Source: Algoriphagus resistens (GTDB lineage Bacteria; Bacteroidota; Bacteroidia; Cytophagales; Cyclobacteriaceae). Taken from it: a stretch of 64,000 bases of DNA. The DNA lies in NCBI RefSeq assembly GCF_001442615.1, contig NZ_LMXN01000018.1:24301-88300 (forward strand), read 5' to 3'. Positions 8,954 to 16,721 of the stretch are shown piece after piece; the first letter of the stretch is position 1; every line of letters begins with the position of its first letter. Below the pieces are notes generated by a model. The model made no database searches, was not told where the DNA came from, and saw only the letters and a list, made by a program, of their open reading frames with translations. A program made the translations under genes and the position numbers.

Positions 8954-11323
8954 ATGCTAAAACATCAACTTATTCTTATCTATAGAAATCTCCGAAAGGA
9001 CAAAAGTACTTTTCTGATCAATCTCATCGGGCTTTCCACAGGCCTTGCAAGTGTCCTGCTGATCTTTCTTTGGGTCAATGATGAACTTCAGATTGACAAA
9101 GGGTATGCTACAGATTCACAACTCTATCAAGTGTTGGAAAATGTGGATCAGGCTGGTGGAATGATCACCAGGGAAACCACCGCTGGACCTACTGCACAAG
9201 GATTGAAAGATGACTTTCCTGAAGTGGAATATGCAGTGACCACATTTTCCAATAATATCAACAGTAGTATCCTGTCAGTAGAGGATCACGATATAGCCGC
9301 CCGAAAGCTATATGCCAGTGCTGATTTTTTTAAACTTTTCCCCTACAAAATCACTCAAGGCAATAAGGAAGAAATTAAGTCAGCCCCCAACACGATTGTT
9401 ATTTCTGAGAGTTTAGCTGTCAAACTTTTTGGTTCTTCTGAGAATGCAGTGGGCAAAGTGGTAGAGTGGGACCATGAAAAGGATCTGACTGTTGCTGGAG
9501 TATTTGAAGACCTACCGTCCAGAACATCCATGAAGTTTGATTTTGTGATGTCATTTGAGGATTTCTGGACTGAAAACGAATGGGTGCAAAGTTGGGGAAA
9601 TACTGCACCAACCACTTTTGTCCTGTTAAGGGAAGGAACTAATGTGGATGAATTTAATGCCAAAATCAAGGATTATGTAAAAACCAAGACTGAGGGAGAC
9701 GTCACGCATAGATCCCAATTTGTGGCTAAATACTCAGACAGGTACTTACATGGTACCTACGAAAATGGAATACAAACAGGCGGCAGAATATCCTATGTGA
9801 AGCTATTCTCCGTTATTGCCATTTTCATTTTGGTGATTGCATGCATCAACTTCATGAACCTTTCCACTGCCAAAGCATCCAAACGAATCAAAGAGGTGGG
9901 AATAAAAAAGGCTGTAGGTGCAAGACGGGGAGAATTGATAGCTCAGTATCTAGGAGAGTCCACTATGATGGCGTTTCTGTCGCTTTTGTTGGGATTGTTA
10001 TTGGTTATTTTGCTTTTGCCCCAATTCAATATCATTACCGAGAAGCAACTTTCTCTTGATTTCAGCCCTATGCTGATAATGGCAATCCTTGCCATAGTAT
10101 TGGTCACTGGTCTGATCGCGGGAAGTTACCCGGCACTGCATCTTTCTGGTTTTAGCCCTTCTACGGTTTTGAAGGGGAAAATCAGCAGTGCTGCAGGAGA
10201 GCTGTGGATCAGAAAGGGATTGGTCGTATTTCAGTTTGCGCTTTCAGTGATTCTAATCGTCTCAGTCTGGGTGGTGTACTTGCAGATAGAATATATACAA
10301 ACTGAGAATCTGGGTTATGAAAAAGATAATGTTCTACTGATTAATAAAATAGGGGAGCTAGGGGATACCGATAAAATGGAAGCCTTTATTTCTGAGCTGA
10401 AGGCTGTCCCGGGAGTAGTGGGTGCTACCAGTTCCGGCCATGATATGACAGGGCATAATGGAGGTACTTACGGAATCCAGTGGCCGGGCAAAGACCCGAA
10501 TGACAAGACGGAGTTCGAGCGTATGGCGGTCAATTACGGTATGATTGAGATGATGGGGATTCAGATGAAAGAGGGAAGGATTTTTTCCGATGAGTTTGGA
10601 ACAGAGTCAGAAAAAATCATTTTCAATCAAGCTGCTATTGAATTTATGGGAATTGAAGACCCGATAGGGAAGGTTATCAATTTATGGGGGGAAGATAAGG
10701 AGATTATTGGCGTGACTGAAGATTTCCATTTTGACTCGTTTCATGAGGTGGTCAAACCACTGTTTTTCTACTACAATCCCGGGGCAACCAATTTGGTGGC
10801 AGCGAAAATCAATGCAGGTGATGAAATAGAAACTATCAAAAATATCGAAGCGCTACATAGCAAATTCAATCCCGGATTTTTGATGGGCTATCGCTTTTTG
10901 GATGAGGATTATCAGGCACTTTATGTAGCGGAGCAACGTGTAGCTACTTTGTCAAAATATTTTGCAGCGATAGCCATATTGATCTCCTGTTTGGGACTGT
11001 TTGGCCTGGCTACATTCACAGTAGAAAGGCGGGCCAAAGAAATTGGGATCAGAAAAGTACTGGGGGCAAGTGAACTAAAAATAGTCAGCATATTATCGGG
11101 GGATTTCACCAAAATGGTTATGGTGGCAATTTTGATTGCCTTGCCACTGAGCTTCTTTATAGCTCAGGAATGGCTGTCAAGTTTTGCTTTTAAAATAGGC
11201 CTGAAATGGTGGTTCTTTATTGGAGCAGGAGCATTGACTATGCTGATTGCCTTACTAACGGTTAGTTTCCACTCCATCAAGGCTGCGCTTATGAATCCGG
11301 TGAAGAGCCTGAAGAGTGAGTGA
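8954..11323 (+). CDS. FtsX/MacB-type ABC transporter permease (789 aa)
   Basis: Full-length permease with the N-terminus MLKHQLILIYRNLRKDKSTF followed by helix 1, two periplasmic domains, an FtsX core with NFMNLSTAKASKRIKEVG and a C-terminal core with CLGLFGLATFTVERRAKEIG; it ends in NPVKSLKSE. It belongs to the closely related group with 2222 and 14209. It follows its own palindrome and sigma54-like element. Downstream are linker and REP-like sequences and then non-array genes, so it is probably monocistronic. Its last 35 or so residues are almost identical to those of 2222 and 14209, as expected after gene conversion or recent duplication. Confidence 0.95.
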   Translation: MLKHQLILIYRNLRKDKSTFLINLIGLSTGLASVLLIFLWVNDELQIDKGYATDSQLYQVLENVDQAGGMITRETTAGPTAQGLKDDFPEVEYAVTTFSNNINSSILSVEDHDIAARKLYASADFFKLFPYKITQGNKEEIKSAPNTIVISESLAVKLFGSSENAVGKVVEWDHEKDLTVAGVFEDLPSRTSMKFDFVMSFEDFWTENEWVQSWGNTAPTTFVLLREGTNVDEFNAKIKDYVKTKTEGDVTHRSQFVAKYSDRYLHGTYENGIQTGGRISYVKLFSVIAIFILVIACINFMNLSTAKASKRIKEVGIKKAVGARRGELIAQYLGESTMMAFLSLLLGLLLVILLLPQFNIITEKQLSLDFSPMLIMAILAIVLVTGLIAGSYPALHLSGFSPSTVLKGKISSAAGELWIRKGLVVFQFALSVILIVSVWVVYLQIEYIQTENLGYEKDNVLLINKIGELGDTDKMEAFISELKAVPGVVGATSSGHDMTGHNGGTYGIQWPGKDPNDKTEFERMAVNYGMIEMMGIQMKEGRIFSDEFGTESEKIIFNQAAIEFMGIEDPIGKVINLWGEDKEIIGVTEDFHFDSFHEVVKPLFFYYNPGATNLVAAKINAGDEIETIKNIEALHSKFNPGFLMGYRFLDEDYQALYVAEQRVATLSKYFAAIAILISCLGLFGLATFTVERRAKEIGIRKVLGASELKIVSILSGDFTKMVMVAILIALPLSFFIAQEWLSSFAFKIGLKWWFFIGAGALTMLIALLTVSFHSIKAALMNPVKSLKSE

Positions 11324-11399
11324 TGTTAGTAGCGAGTAGCTAGTATCAAGTAAGCAAGTAGTTAGAATCAAGGGCCAAGGGTCAAGAATCAAGTGCTAC

Positions 11400-11466
11400 G
11401 AACCAAAAACCAAAGATTTCGGAGTCCGAAGATAGTTGTAGAAAGCCCACGGTCAACAGTCTACAG
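11400..11466. repeat. Intergenic linker repeat, family X copy 1
   Basis: This 67-bp stretch matches 19140-19206 with only about eight mismatches by eye; both copies begin GAACCAA and contain GAGTCCG and CACGGTCAACAGTC. Both lie shortly after a permease stop codon. Confidence 0.8.
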
Positions 11467-11493
11467 CCTTCAGTGGAATAATTATAGGGTTGA

Positions 11494-11582
11494 AAGCCCG
11501 AATTATCAAAGCCCAGACCACCGGGCTGGGTGATTATAGGCAAGAAGCATGCTTCAAACTCTGAAAGAGCGGGATATTAACA
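11494..11582. repeat. REP-like palindromic element, copy 1
   Basis: About 89 bp with an imperfect hairpin around the GCCCAG/CTGGG pair at 11511-11530 and a short stem CTCTgaaAGAG at 11560-11569. It matches 38755-38842 over its full length. It resembles non-autonomous palindromic elements associated with IS200-like transposases in Bacteroidota; that assignment is inferred. Confidence 0.6.
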
Positions 11583-11585
11583 ATC

Positions 11586-11911
11586 ATGGAATTCCTGACC
11601 ATAAAGTTGGAAGAAGACCAGACGAGACCGGTACCGGATGTGCACCCTAATGCCAGGCAATGGCAGATATTGGAAACCTTTTTATGCTCGCCCATAGAAC
11701 AAGTATTTGATTTTCGCAGAAATCAGCATGAAAGGAATGAACTGGAAATGGCCATTATGAATGTGGTCATAGATCTCCACACCGAGACCATAAAAAAGGC
11801 TCTCCCCATAAGCTACGCATCATCAAAACACAAGCGGCTTGTGATAAGCAAATGGGTGAATGGCAGGAAGATGTGGTTTTGCTGGAAAAAGTAAAGAGAG
11901 AAACAGCCTAA
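11586..11911 (+). pseudogene. Small unknown protein, apparently frameshifted
   Basis: I do not recognise this gene. One frame from 11586 gives about 80 plausible residues (MEFLTIKLEEDQTRPVPD onward to HTETIKKAL). The track then continues in that frame with a basic, tryptophan-rich tail to a stop at 11892. The +2 frame instead gives a smoother, acidic helical tail (HKLRIIKTQAACDKQMGEW to VKRETA) ending at 11911, which suggests a frameshift near 11823. The gene sits between a REP-like element and another pair of hairpins. It could be a decayed cargo gene of a mobile element. No signal peptide or membrane segment is visible. Confidence 0.4.
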
Positions 11912-11927
11912 ACCGCTGGACTAAAGT

Positions 11928-11975
11928 CCATGGGTTTGCACCCATGGTTAAGCTTATTCAAGCCCTTCAGGCTTG
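11928..11975. repeat. Pair of REP-like hairpins
   Basis: Two adjacent stem-loops: CCATGGGT-TTGC-ACCCATGG (11928-11947, perfect 8-bp arms) and CAAGCC-CTTCA-GGCTTG (11959-11975). They begin 17 bp after the small broken gene. No T-run follows, so a REP-type element is more likely than an intrinsic terminator. Confidence 0.6.
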
Positions 11976-12157
11976 GGACATGTGATTGAAGCATGGAAAA
12001 GCACGAGTCAATACACCGTTTTTTATGATTGCTTGGGTTGCACAAAGTTCCCCGCCCTGCTGCTTCATATTCTGCTGCGCAGTTGCGTGAAACCAAAAAT
12101 CCCCAATTTTACTGACCGCCGATCTGCCTTAACAGAACAAAGTTTCATGTTATTTCC

Positions 12158-12242
12158 TTTGAAAAAGTGTTAATATTTGCATTAAATCATTTGAAAAAGT
12201 GTTAATATTTGCATTAAATACTTTGATAAAATGTATATTTCC
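12158..12242. repeat. 32-bp tandem repeat ahead of the ATPase gene
   Basis: A unit beginning TTTGAAAAAGTGTTAATATT starts at 12158 and 12190, and a diverged partial copy starts at 12222, all with a period of exactly 32 bp. The first two copies are essentially identical. The array ends about 25 bp before the start codon at 12269, so it spans the likely promoter; TTTG and TA-rich motifs recur in each unit. There are no unique spacers, so it is not a CRISPR array. Confidence 0.8.
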
Positions 12243-12268
12243 ATTCTGGACAATGTAAATATATCCTT

Positions 12269-13570
12269 ATGAAGAGAACCGCAACATCAGAATTGATCAA
12301 ATGGAAAAACAATATCAACCGTAAGCCTCTCCTTGTCCGGGGAGCAAGGCAGGTGGGGAAAACATGGTTGATCAAAACCTTTGGCAAAGAGGAATACAGA
12401 CAGGTCGCCTATGTGAATCTTGAAAGCAACAAATCATTACAAGCTGTTTTTTCGGAGGATTTTGATGTCAGGCGTATAATAACTGCTTTAAAGATAGAAA
12501 CAGGTGTCAACATTGAGCCTTCCGACACTTTAATTATATTGGACGAAATTCAGGAAGCTGAGGGAGCATTGACATCCCTGAAATATTTTCAGGAAAATGC
12601 ACCCGAGTACCATGTTATTTCCGCGGGGTCATTGCTCGGAGTAGCTTTGGGTAAGCAAACTTCATTCCCCGTCGGGAAGGTTGATTTTTTGGATCTCTAT
12701 CCCTTAAGTTTTTCAGAGTTCTTGATGGCTCTGGGAGAGAATGATTTACTCGATCTTTTGGAAAGCAGGGATTGGGTTTTGATCAAAACCTTCAGAACCA
12801 AATTTATTCAGCTGCTAAAACAATATTATTATATCGGTGGCATGCCTGAAGTAGTTTGGAGGTTTTCGGAAAATGCTGATTTCAATGAAGTGAGACAAAT
12901 ACAAAGGCGGATTTTGGAAGCTTATGAGCAGGATTTTTCCAAACATGCACCTCATGAAATTGTGCCCAGGATCAGAATGCTCTGGAACTCCATTCCCTCA
13001 CAATTGGCCAAAGAAAACAAAAAATTCATCTATGGAATAATCAAACAGGGGGCCAGAGCAAAAGACTATGAATTGGCAATGTCCTGGCTGATTGATTGTG
13101 GTTTGGTGTATAAAATCAAAAGAGTAGCCAAACCGGCCATTCCTCTTAAAGCCTATGAGGATTTGAGTGCCTTTAAATTATTTGTGGTAGATGTAGGTCT
13201 TTTGTGTGCCATGGTGGAAATGGATGTGAGGACATTGCTGGAAGGAAATAACTTGTTTGAAGAGTTTAAAGGGGCATTGACAGAACAATTTGTGCTACAA
13301 CAATTGATACTAATGAAAGAAATGTCTGTCTATTACTGGTCTGCCGAAAAGGCAACTGCTGAAATAGACTTTTTGGTGCAGTTTTCCGGTCAGATTATCC
13401 CCATAGAAGTAAAGGCCGAAGAAAACCTGAAAGCTAAAAGCTTAAAACTGTTTTGCCAGAAATATAAACCGATCATGGCTATCAGAACCTCGATGTCCGA
13501 TTTTAGAGAAGAGGATTGGATGCTCAATTTACCTTTATATGCCATTGGTAAATTTCCAATTGAGGAATAG
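12269..13570 (+). CDS. AAA family ATPase with DUF4143 domain
   Basis: A 433-residue protein of the AAA_14/DUF4143 family. Walker A is GARQVGKT (residues 25-32) and Walker B is LIILDEIQ (88-95); the middle has the family segment FPVGKVDFLDLYPLSFSEFL. The C-terminal part carries EIDFLV followed by IPIEVKA, the E-x-K pattern of a degenerate PD-(D/E)XK nuclease-like fold typical of DUF4143. These proteins are common, poorly characterised accessory genes, sometimes discussed as toxin- or defence-like; the function here is unknown. It is flanked by REP-like elements, a tandem repeat and, 15 bp downstream, a permease stub, which suggests it came in with a rearrangement of the permease array. Confidence 0.9.
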   Translation: MKRTATSELIKWKNNINRKPLLVRGARQVGKTWLIKTFGKEEYRQVAYVNLESNKSLQAVFSEDFDVRRIITALKIETGVNIEPSDTLIILDEIQEAEGALTSLKYFQENAPEYHVISAGSLLGVALGKQTSFPVGKVDFLDLYPLSFSEFLMALGENDLLDLLESRDWVLIKTFRTKFIQLLKQYYYIGGMPEVVWRFSENADFNEVRQIQRRILEAYEQDFSKHAPHEIVPRIRMLWNSIPSQLAKENKKFIYGIIKQGARAKDYELAMSWLIDCGLVYKIKRVAKPAIPLKAYEDLSAFKLFVVDVGLLCAMVEMDVRTLLEGNNLFEEFKGALTEQFVLQQLILMKEMSVYYWSAEKATAEIDFLVQFSGQIIPIEVKAEENLKAKSLKLFCQKYKPIMAIRTSMSDFREEDWMLNLPLYAIGKFPIEE

Positions 13571-13584
13571 GCTTTTTGAATTCA

Positions 13585-13782
13585 GGACTAGTGATTGTCT
13601 TGCCATTAAGTTACTATCTGATCAAAAACTGGCCGGATAATTTCGCCTTCAAGATCGACCTTGAATGGTGGTATTTTACCGGGGTGGGTCTGTTGACGAT
13701 GTTGATTGCCTTGCTGACGGTGAGTTTCCAGCCGGTGAAGTCGGCGTTGATGAATCTGGGGAAGAGTTTGAAAATTGAGTGA
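13585..13782 (+). pseudogene. C-terminal stub of an FtsX/MacB permease
   Basis: From about base 13588 the frame encodes LVIVLPLSYYLIKNW and continues through FAFKIDLEWWYF and LTMLIALLTVSF to a degraded tail (MNLGKSLKIE in place of MNPVKSLKSE). This matches the last 65 or so residues of the permease at 14209. The rest of the gene is absent: the preceding DNA is the ATPase gene, whose stop lies just 5' of the stub. The degraded tail is consistent with loss of selection. The family linker (TGATGTTAGTAGCGAGTA) still follows the stop. Confidence 0.88.
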
Positions 13783-14089
13783 TGTTAGTAGCGAGTATCG
13801 AGAGTCAAGAGGCAAGAACCTAGATATTTATGTGAAAAGCAAGATGTTAGATGAGAAGTTGGAGAGCTAAGGAAGAGGATTGACGAATGGGAAAAGACTC
13901 CGTCTTTCATGACTTTGGCAGACTGGCTGCTCAGTCTGATACATATTTTTTTGCGGACGGGAATAGAAGCAAAACCGTGAGCTGAAGAGGAAATCCCTGG
14001 GGATATGGTATTTGGTAGAAAGAGCACTGGATTCTTCAATTATCATGAAAGAAAAGGTGTCTTTAGTTTTCCATCTCTTCGCCCGCCCC
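13783..14089. other. Intergenic stretch before the 14209 operon, no gene seen
   Basis: It starts with family linker repeats (about 13783-13850). The short open frames on both strands, including one spanning 14012-14233, have no recognisable features and that one overlaps the regulatory module and the next gene. I see no gene here. Confidence 0.6.
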
Positions 14090-14105
14090 CGAACGGTTTT
14101 GTTCG
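14090..14105. promoter_or_regulatory. Palindromic upstream activating site C
   Basis: CGAACGGTTTTGTTCG: arms CGAAC/GTTCG with a 6-bp centre. It starts exactly 75 bp before the sigma54-like element at 14165. Confidence 0.72.
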
Positions 14106-14164
14106 AAAAGCTCCTCAATAAATCCGATAAGCCACCTGTAATAGCTGGAAATGCAGCTTTGCAC

Positions 14165-14180
14165 TGGCACAAAACTCGCA
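14165..14180 (+). promoter_or_regulatory. Sigma54-like promoter C (best match)
   Basis: TGGCAC-AAAAC-TCGCA is the closest of the six to the sigma54 consensus TGGCAC-N5-TTGCA, with one mismatch. A start near 14190 would leave a leader of about 20 nt before the permease at 14209. It probably also drives the genes at 16722 and 19282. Confidence 0.75.
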
Positions 14181-14208
14181 AATACAAAAGAAATCAATTC
14201 CTAAAGTC

Positions 14209-16560
14209 ATGCTCCGACACAACCTCCTGTTGATTTTCCGAAGCCTGAAAAGGTATAAAAGTACGTTCTTTATTAACTTGATCGGTTTATCCACAGGACT
14301 TGCCTGTGCTTTACTGATTTTTCTTTGGGTAAGTGATGAGCTGGCTATCGATAAGTTTCATGAAAATAATAGCCGTCTGTACCAGTTGATGGAACATCGA
14401 ATATTGGAAGGCGAAATCGGGCTATCTACGTGGACTTCAGCGCTGACTGCACCAACCCTTGAAGAGGAGCTGCCGGAAGTGGAATATGCCGTCGCTTGCT
14501 TTAATCTTAAGGATTATACACTTTCCGTAGATAGCAAGGATATTCAGGCTGCAGGCCAATATGTGGGGGAGGCTTTTTTTAAAGTTTTTTCTTTCCCTCT
14601 TATCCAAGGAAATGAGGAGGAGGTACTTAACGATAGAAGTTCAATAGTGATATCCGAAACCCTGGCCAAGAAGCTGTTTAATACTACTGACGTGGTGGGT
14701 AAAATGATAGAATGGCAGCACGAGGAGCACTACCAGGTGACAGGTGTTTTTGAAGACGTACCCCAAAATTCCTCGATGCAGTTTGATTTTGTGCTACCTT
14801 TTAGAATATATATGGAAGATGCCGGATGGGCTTCCCGCTGGCGGACCTCCTGGCCGCTTACCTATGCGTTATTAAAGCCCGGAACCAATGTGGATCAATT
14901 GAATGAGAAGATTGCTGATCTTATTGAAAGGAAAACCAACGGTGAAGTCACCCACCGTATCTTATTTGCAGCTCCTTACGCCCAGACTTACCTCTATGGC
15001 AACTATGAAAATGGTAAACAGGCTGGAGGAAGAATCGATTATGTGAGATTATTTTCCGTGGTTGCTGTTTTTATACTCTTGATTGCCGCGATCAACTTCA
15101 TGAATTTGTCAACGGCAAAGGCTTCCAGAAGGTTGAAAGAGGTGGGGATTAAAAAAGCGGTAGGTGCCGGGCGTTCTACCTTGGTTCTTCAATACCTTGG
15201 AGAATCTACACTGATGGCAACGATTTCGCTGGTCGTAGCCATAGGATTAGTGGTATTGCTTCTGCCCCAATTCAATCAAATTACCGGCAAACAGCTTTAC
15301 CTGCCCCTGGATTCATTTCTTATCCTGTCCTTTCTCTCGATTACTTTGGTCACCGGACTAATAGCGGGAAGCTACCCGGCGTTGTATATATCCGCTTTCA
15401 ATCCTGCCAGGGTACTGAAAGGATATGTGGACAAATCAGTAGGGGAACTGTGGGTCAGAAAAGGCTTGGTCATAGTGCAGTTTGCCTTATCTATCATCCT
15501 TATCGTAGCGGTATGTGTGGTTTATAAGCAAATAGAGTTTGTCCAGAACAAACACCTGGGATACGACAAAGAGAACATCCTCTATTTTAACAGAATGGGA
15601 TCGGCAGAGAACTTGGAAACATTTCTTTCAGAGATCAGAGAATTACAAGGAGTGGTCAGTGCATCCAGCATCGGCCATGAGATGACCGGGCACATAGCTT
15701 CTACTCAGGGTGTTCAGTGGCCTGCCAAAGCTCCCAATGATATAACGGAGTTTGAGATGATGCCCGTTAATTACGAAATGCTGGAACTACTGGGAATAGA
15801 GATGGCAGCTGGGCGGGCATTTTCAAGAGAATTCAAAACCGATTCTGCAAAGGTTCTCTTTAACGAGGCGGCAATTGAGCACATGGGAGTCACTGATCCG
15901 ATAGGTAAAGGGGTGAAGTTATTTGAAGAAGAGCGGGAGATTATTGGTATTGTAAAGAATTTTAATTTCGAATCACTGCATTCAAAAGTTAAACCGGTAG
16001 TGTTGTGGTTAGCTCCCCGGAGAACCTCTACCATTGCAGTCAAAGTGCAGGCCGGTAAAGAGCAGGAAACAATCGCCCGGCTTAAATCGCTTTTTCTGAC
16101 ATTCTATCCTGGGTTTCCCTTTGATTTCCAATTTCTGGATGCAGAATACCAAGCTCAATACATAGCCGAACAACGGGTGTCTGTACTTTCCCGGTATTTT
16201 GCAGGAATAGCTATTCTGATTTCTTGTTTGGGTTTATTTGGCCTTGCCGCATTCACAGCCGAAAGAAGGGTCAAAGAAATCGGTATCCGTAAAGTTTTGG
16301 GCTCCAGTGAATGGAAAATCATACAGTTGCTGTCTGGTGATTTTGCCAAAATGGTATTGGTGGCCATTGTCATAGCACTGCCTTTGAGCTATTACCTCAC
16401 CAAAAATTGGCTGGACGGATTTGCCTACAAAATTGACCTGGAATGGTGGTTCTTTATCGGGGCAGGAGCTTTGACTATGTTGATTGCCTTGCTTACGGTT
16501 AGTTTCCAGTCCATCAAAGCAGCGTTGATGAATCCGGTGAAGAGCCTGAAAAGTGAATGA
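14209..16560 (+). CDS. FtsX/MacB-type ABC transporter permease (783 aa)
   Basis: Full-length permease with the N-terminus MLRHNLLLIFRSLKRYKSTF, nearly the same as the gene at 2222. Motifs include NFMNLSTAKASRRLKEVG in the first FtsX core, GSYPALYISAFNPARVLKG before helix 5, and CLGLFGLAAFTAERRVKEIG in the last core; it ends in NPVKSLKSE. It is the first gene after the best sigma54-like promoter. Two further permeases follow in the same direction with gaps of 161 and 175 bp and no further palindromes, so the three may form one transcription unit. Probable inner-membrane component of an ATPase-driven mechanotransmission or efflux system; substrate unknown. Confidence 0.95.
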   Translation: MLRHNLLLIFRSLKRYKSTFFINLIGLSTGLACALLIFLWVSDELAIDKFHENNSRLYQLMEHRILEGEIGLSTWTSALTAPTLEEELPEVEYAVACFNLKDYTLSVDSKDIQAAGQYVGEAFFKVFSFPLIQGNEEEVLNDRSSIVISETLAKKLFNTTDVVGKMIEWQHEEHYQVTGVFEDVPQNSSMQFDFVLPFRIYMEDAGWASRWRTSWPLTYALLKPGTNVDQLNEKIADLIERKTNGEVTHRILFAAPYAQTYLYGNYENGKQAGGRIDYVRLFSVVAVFILLIAAINFMNLSTAKASRRLKEVGIKKAVGAGRSTLVLQYLGESTLMATISLVVAIGLVVLLLPQFNQITGKQLYLPLDSFLILSFLSITLVTGLIAGSYPALYISAFNPARVLKGYVDKSVGELWVRKGLVIVQFALSIILIVAVCVVYKQIEFVQNKHLGYDKENILYFNRMGSAENLETFLSEIRELQGVVSASSIGHEMTGHIASTQGVQWPAKAPNDITEFEMMPVNYEMLELLGIEMAAGRAFSREFKTDSAKVLFNEAAIEHMGVTDPIGKGVKLFEEEREIIGIVKNFNFESLHSKVKPVVLWLAPRRTSTIAVKVQAGKEQETIARLKSLFLTFYPGFPFDFQFLDAEYQAQYIAEQRVSVLSRYFAGIAILISCLGLFGLAAFTAERRVKEIGIRKVLGSSEWKIIQLLSGDFAKMVLVAIVIALPLSYYLTKNWLDGFAYKIDLEWWFFIGAGALTMLIALLTVSFQSIKAALMNPVKSLKSE

Positions 16561-16563
16561 GGA

Positions 16564-16684
16564 GAGTAGCTAGTATAAAGTATTTGGTAGCAAGCGGCTA
16601 GAACCAAAAATTATGAACTAATAGATAAGAGTCCAGAATCTTGAGAAAACCTTACCACATTACAATCTTTCAACTTTCTAATCC
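16564..16684. repeat. Intergenic linker repeat, family Y copy 1
   Basis: About 120 bp closely matching 31841-31954, including GATAAGAGTCCAGAATCT and a following run shared almost base for base (CTTACCACATTACAA, CTTTCAACTTTCTAA). Both copies lie directly after a permease stop codon. Confidence 0.8.
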
Positions 16685-16721
16685 ACCTCGGTGGACAAGT
16701 ATTTAAAATCTTTCAATTAAA

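Noticed and set aside
11973..12173. 66-residue open frame after the REP-like hairpins
   Set aside because: Cysteine-rich, low-quality composition with no motif, ending in the tandem repeat; probably non-coding.
12158..12242. Possible CRISPR array because of 32-bp direct repeats
   Set aside because: The repeats are directly adjacent with no unique spacers and no cas genes are nearby; it is a simple tandem repeat.
12269..13570. The AAA ATPase as the missing ABC ATPase of the permease array
   Set aside because: It has Walker A and B but no ABC signature and carries a DUF4143 domain; it is a different P-loop family.
13867..14187. 106-residue minus-strand open frame
   Set aside because: It overlaps the regulatory module on the other strand and has no family resemblance.
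14012..14233. 73-residue open frame on the plus strand
   Set aside because: It overlaps palindrome C, the sigma54-like element and the start of the permease at 14209, and its sequence shows no family features.
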